Assembly: GCA_002306375.1 (NCBI GenBank)
Contig: DBRU01000025.1
Span: 1 to 14,712 of the forward strand
Reading direction: 5' to 3'
Origin: Faecalibacterium sp. UBA1360
GTDB taxonomy: Bacteria > Bacillota > Clostridia > Oscillospirales > Ruminococcaceae
DNA: 14,712 bases
The position numbers and the translations under genes are program-made. The notes under the pieces were generated by a model, which worked only from the letters and a program-made list of their open reading frames with translations, was not told where the DNA came from and ran no database searches. Positions 13,636-14,712 of this stretch are shown here, piece by piece. Position 1 is the first letter of the stretch, and every line of letters begins with the position of its first letter.

Positions 13636-14661
13636 ATGTCCATTCTGGTCAGCGGCGGCGCCGGCTACATCGGCAGCCACACTTGCGTCGAACTTCTCAA
13701 CGCCGGGTATGATATCGTGGTGGCGGACAATTACTACAACTCCTGCCCCGAAGCGCTGGCCCGGGTCAAGGCCATCACCGGCAAGGACTTTCGCTTCGTG
13801 CAGGCGGACATGACCGACGCCGACGCCGTGGACGCCATCTTCCGTGAAAATCCCGGCATCGACTGCGTCATCCAGTTCGCCGCCTACAAGGCCGTGGGCG
13901 AAAGCGTCAGCAAGCCCATCGAGTACTACTCCAACAACCTGGGCTGCACGCTGACCATCCTGGACGTCATGCGCCGGTATAACTGCCACAACTTCATCTT
14001 CTCCTCCTCGGCCACGGTCTACGGCGACCCCGCCAGCGTGCCCATCCGCGAGGACTTCCCCGTGGGCGCCACCACCAACCCCTACGGCACCACCAAGGCC
14101 TTCACCGAGCGAATCCTCACCGACTGCTGCCACGCCGACCCCGAACTGAACGTGGCGGTGCTGCGCTACTTCAACCCCATCGGCGCCCATCCCTCCGGCC
14201 TCATCGGCGAGGACCCCAACGGCATCCCCAACAACCTTGTTCCCTACATCGCCAAGGTGGCCGTGGGCAAGCTGGAAAAGGTCCATGTGTTCGGCGACGA
14301 CTATCCCACGCCCGACGGCACCGGCGTGCGGGACTACATCCACGTGGTGGACCTGGCCCGGGGCCATGTGGCGGCCATCCGCAAGCTGGACCAGAAGCCT
14401 GGCCTGTTCGTGTGCAATCTGGGCACCGGCCACGGCTACAGCGTGCTGGACGTGATCAAGGCGTTCAGCAAGGCCTGCGGCAAGGACCTGCCCTACGTCA
14501 TCGATCCCCGCCGCCCCGGCGACATCGCCGAGTGCTGGTGCGACCCCGCCAAGGCCCGGGACGAACTGGGCTGGCAGGCCGAGTACGGCATCGAGGAGAT
14601 GTGCCGCGACAGCTGGAACTGGCAGAGCCATAACCCAGACGGCTACCAGACCCAGGCCTGA
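13636..14661 (+). CDS. galE: UDP-glucose 4-epimerase GalE
   Basis: GalE interconverts UDP-glucose and UDP-galactose using tightly bound NAD, in the Leloir pathway and in making sugar precursors for envelope polysaccharides. The 341-aa product (E. coli 338) has the NAD-binding GGAGYIG (7-13), the SSSATVYG active-site strand (123-130), and the catalytic pair Y150 and K154 in NPYGTTK (148-154). RYFNPIGAHPSG (177-188) and GVRDYIHVVDLA (230-241) are further family hallmarks. The start at 13636 is set by AAAGGAG (13621-13627) 8 bases upstream and by the conserved N-terminus; a longer frame from 13552 would run through the leader. It stands alone here, without galK or galT, so it may serve polysaccharide synthesis as much as galactose use. 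Confidence 0.97.
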   Translation: MSILVSGGAGYIGSHTCVELLNAGYDIVVADNYYNSCPEALARVKAITGKDFRFVQADMTDADAVDAIFRENPGIDCVIQFAAYKAVGESVSKPIEYYSNNLGCTLTILDVMRRYNCHNFIFSSSATVYGDPASVPIREDFPVGATTNPYGTTKAFTERILTDCCHADPELNVAVLRYFNPIGAHPSGLIGEDPNGIPNNLVPYIAKVAVGKLEKVHVFGDDYPTPDGTGVRDYIHVVDLARGHVAAIRKLDQKPGLFVCNLGTGHGYSVLDVIKAFSKACGKDLPYVIDPRRPGDIAECWCDPAKARDELGWQAEYGIEEMCRDSWNWQSHNPDGYQTQA

Positions 14662-14694
14662 ACCGCCCCGCCTGCAACAACATGACAAAGACCG

Positions 14695-14712
14695 CCGCCC
14701 GGAAACGGGCGG
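14695..14712 (+). terminator. probable galE terminator hairpin, cut by window end
   Basis: CCGCCCG (14695-14701) and CGGGCGG (14706-14712) form a perfect 7-bp stem capped by a GAAA (GNRA) tetraloop. It begins 33 bases after the galE stop codon. The preceding CAAAGACCG suggests a longer stem, with matching bases and a T-run outside the window; that part cannot be seen. Confidence 0.65.

Noticed and set aside
1..14712. CRISPR array, insertion sequence, prophage or defence island
   Set aside because: No spaced direct repeats, transposase, integrase or phage genes are visible; every gene but the lipoprotein and DUF5711-like gene belongs to a known family, and base composition looks even throughout. 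The tRNA at the left edge has no integrase or att-like repeat beside it.

Overview
The window looks like chromosomal core sequence from a high-GC member of the Clostridia, most likely Oscillospiraceae/Ruminococcaceae (Faecalibacterium/Gemmiger/Subdoligranulum type). Reasons: strongly GC-biased third codon positions, strong AGGAGG-type ribosome binding sites, the Firmicutes ecfA1-ecfA2-ecfT-truA order, a ClpE-type unfoldase with an N-terminal zinc finger, and a DUF5711-like gene beside a CvpA-family gene. The genus is inferred from style only. All 13 protein genes are on the + strand; only the tRNA at the left edge is on the - strand. I see no insertion sequence, prophage gene, CRISPR array or other sign of recent transfer.

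Layout. At 1-75 (-) is tRNA-Val(GAC), with its own promoter; a second promoter fires the other way into the main gene run. That run is ruvC-ruvA-ruvB (Holliday-junction resolution), an RlmI-type SAM methyltransferase, ecfA1-ecfA2-ecfT (energising module of a group II ECF vitamin/metal importer), truA (tRNA pseudouridine synthase), a DUF5711-like membrane-anchored protein and a CvpA-family membrane protein. Gaps are 11-80 bases, ecfA2 and ecfT overlap by 11 bases, and no intrinsic terminator is visible inside, so 292-9007 could be one long transcript or a few overlapping ones.

A second unit starts at about 9070 with a recognisable sigma-A-type promoter, a leader hairpin and a ClpE-like AAA+ unfoldase, followed by a terminator-like hairpin. 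Next come a lipoprotein with a metzincin-type zinc motif (HExxHxxGxxD) and, 18 bases later, an AraC-family regulator. These two look co-transcribed and are the most accessory-looking and least explained part of the window. galE (UDP-glucose 4-epimerase) follows behind its own promoter region, which contains two inverted repeats. The window ends in a GAAA-loop hairpin that is probably the galE terminator.

Most of the window is ordinary housekeeping sequence. The best candidates for something undescribed are the metzincin-like lipoprotein with its tryptophan-periodic linker and adjacent regulator, then the control regions of the clp and galE genes. I found no convincing new multi-gene system.
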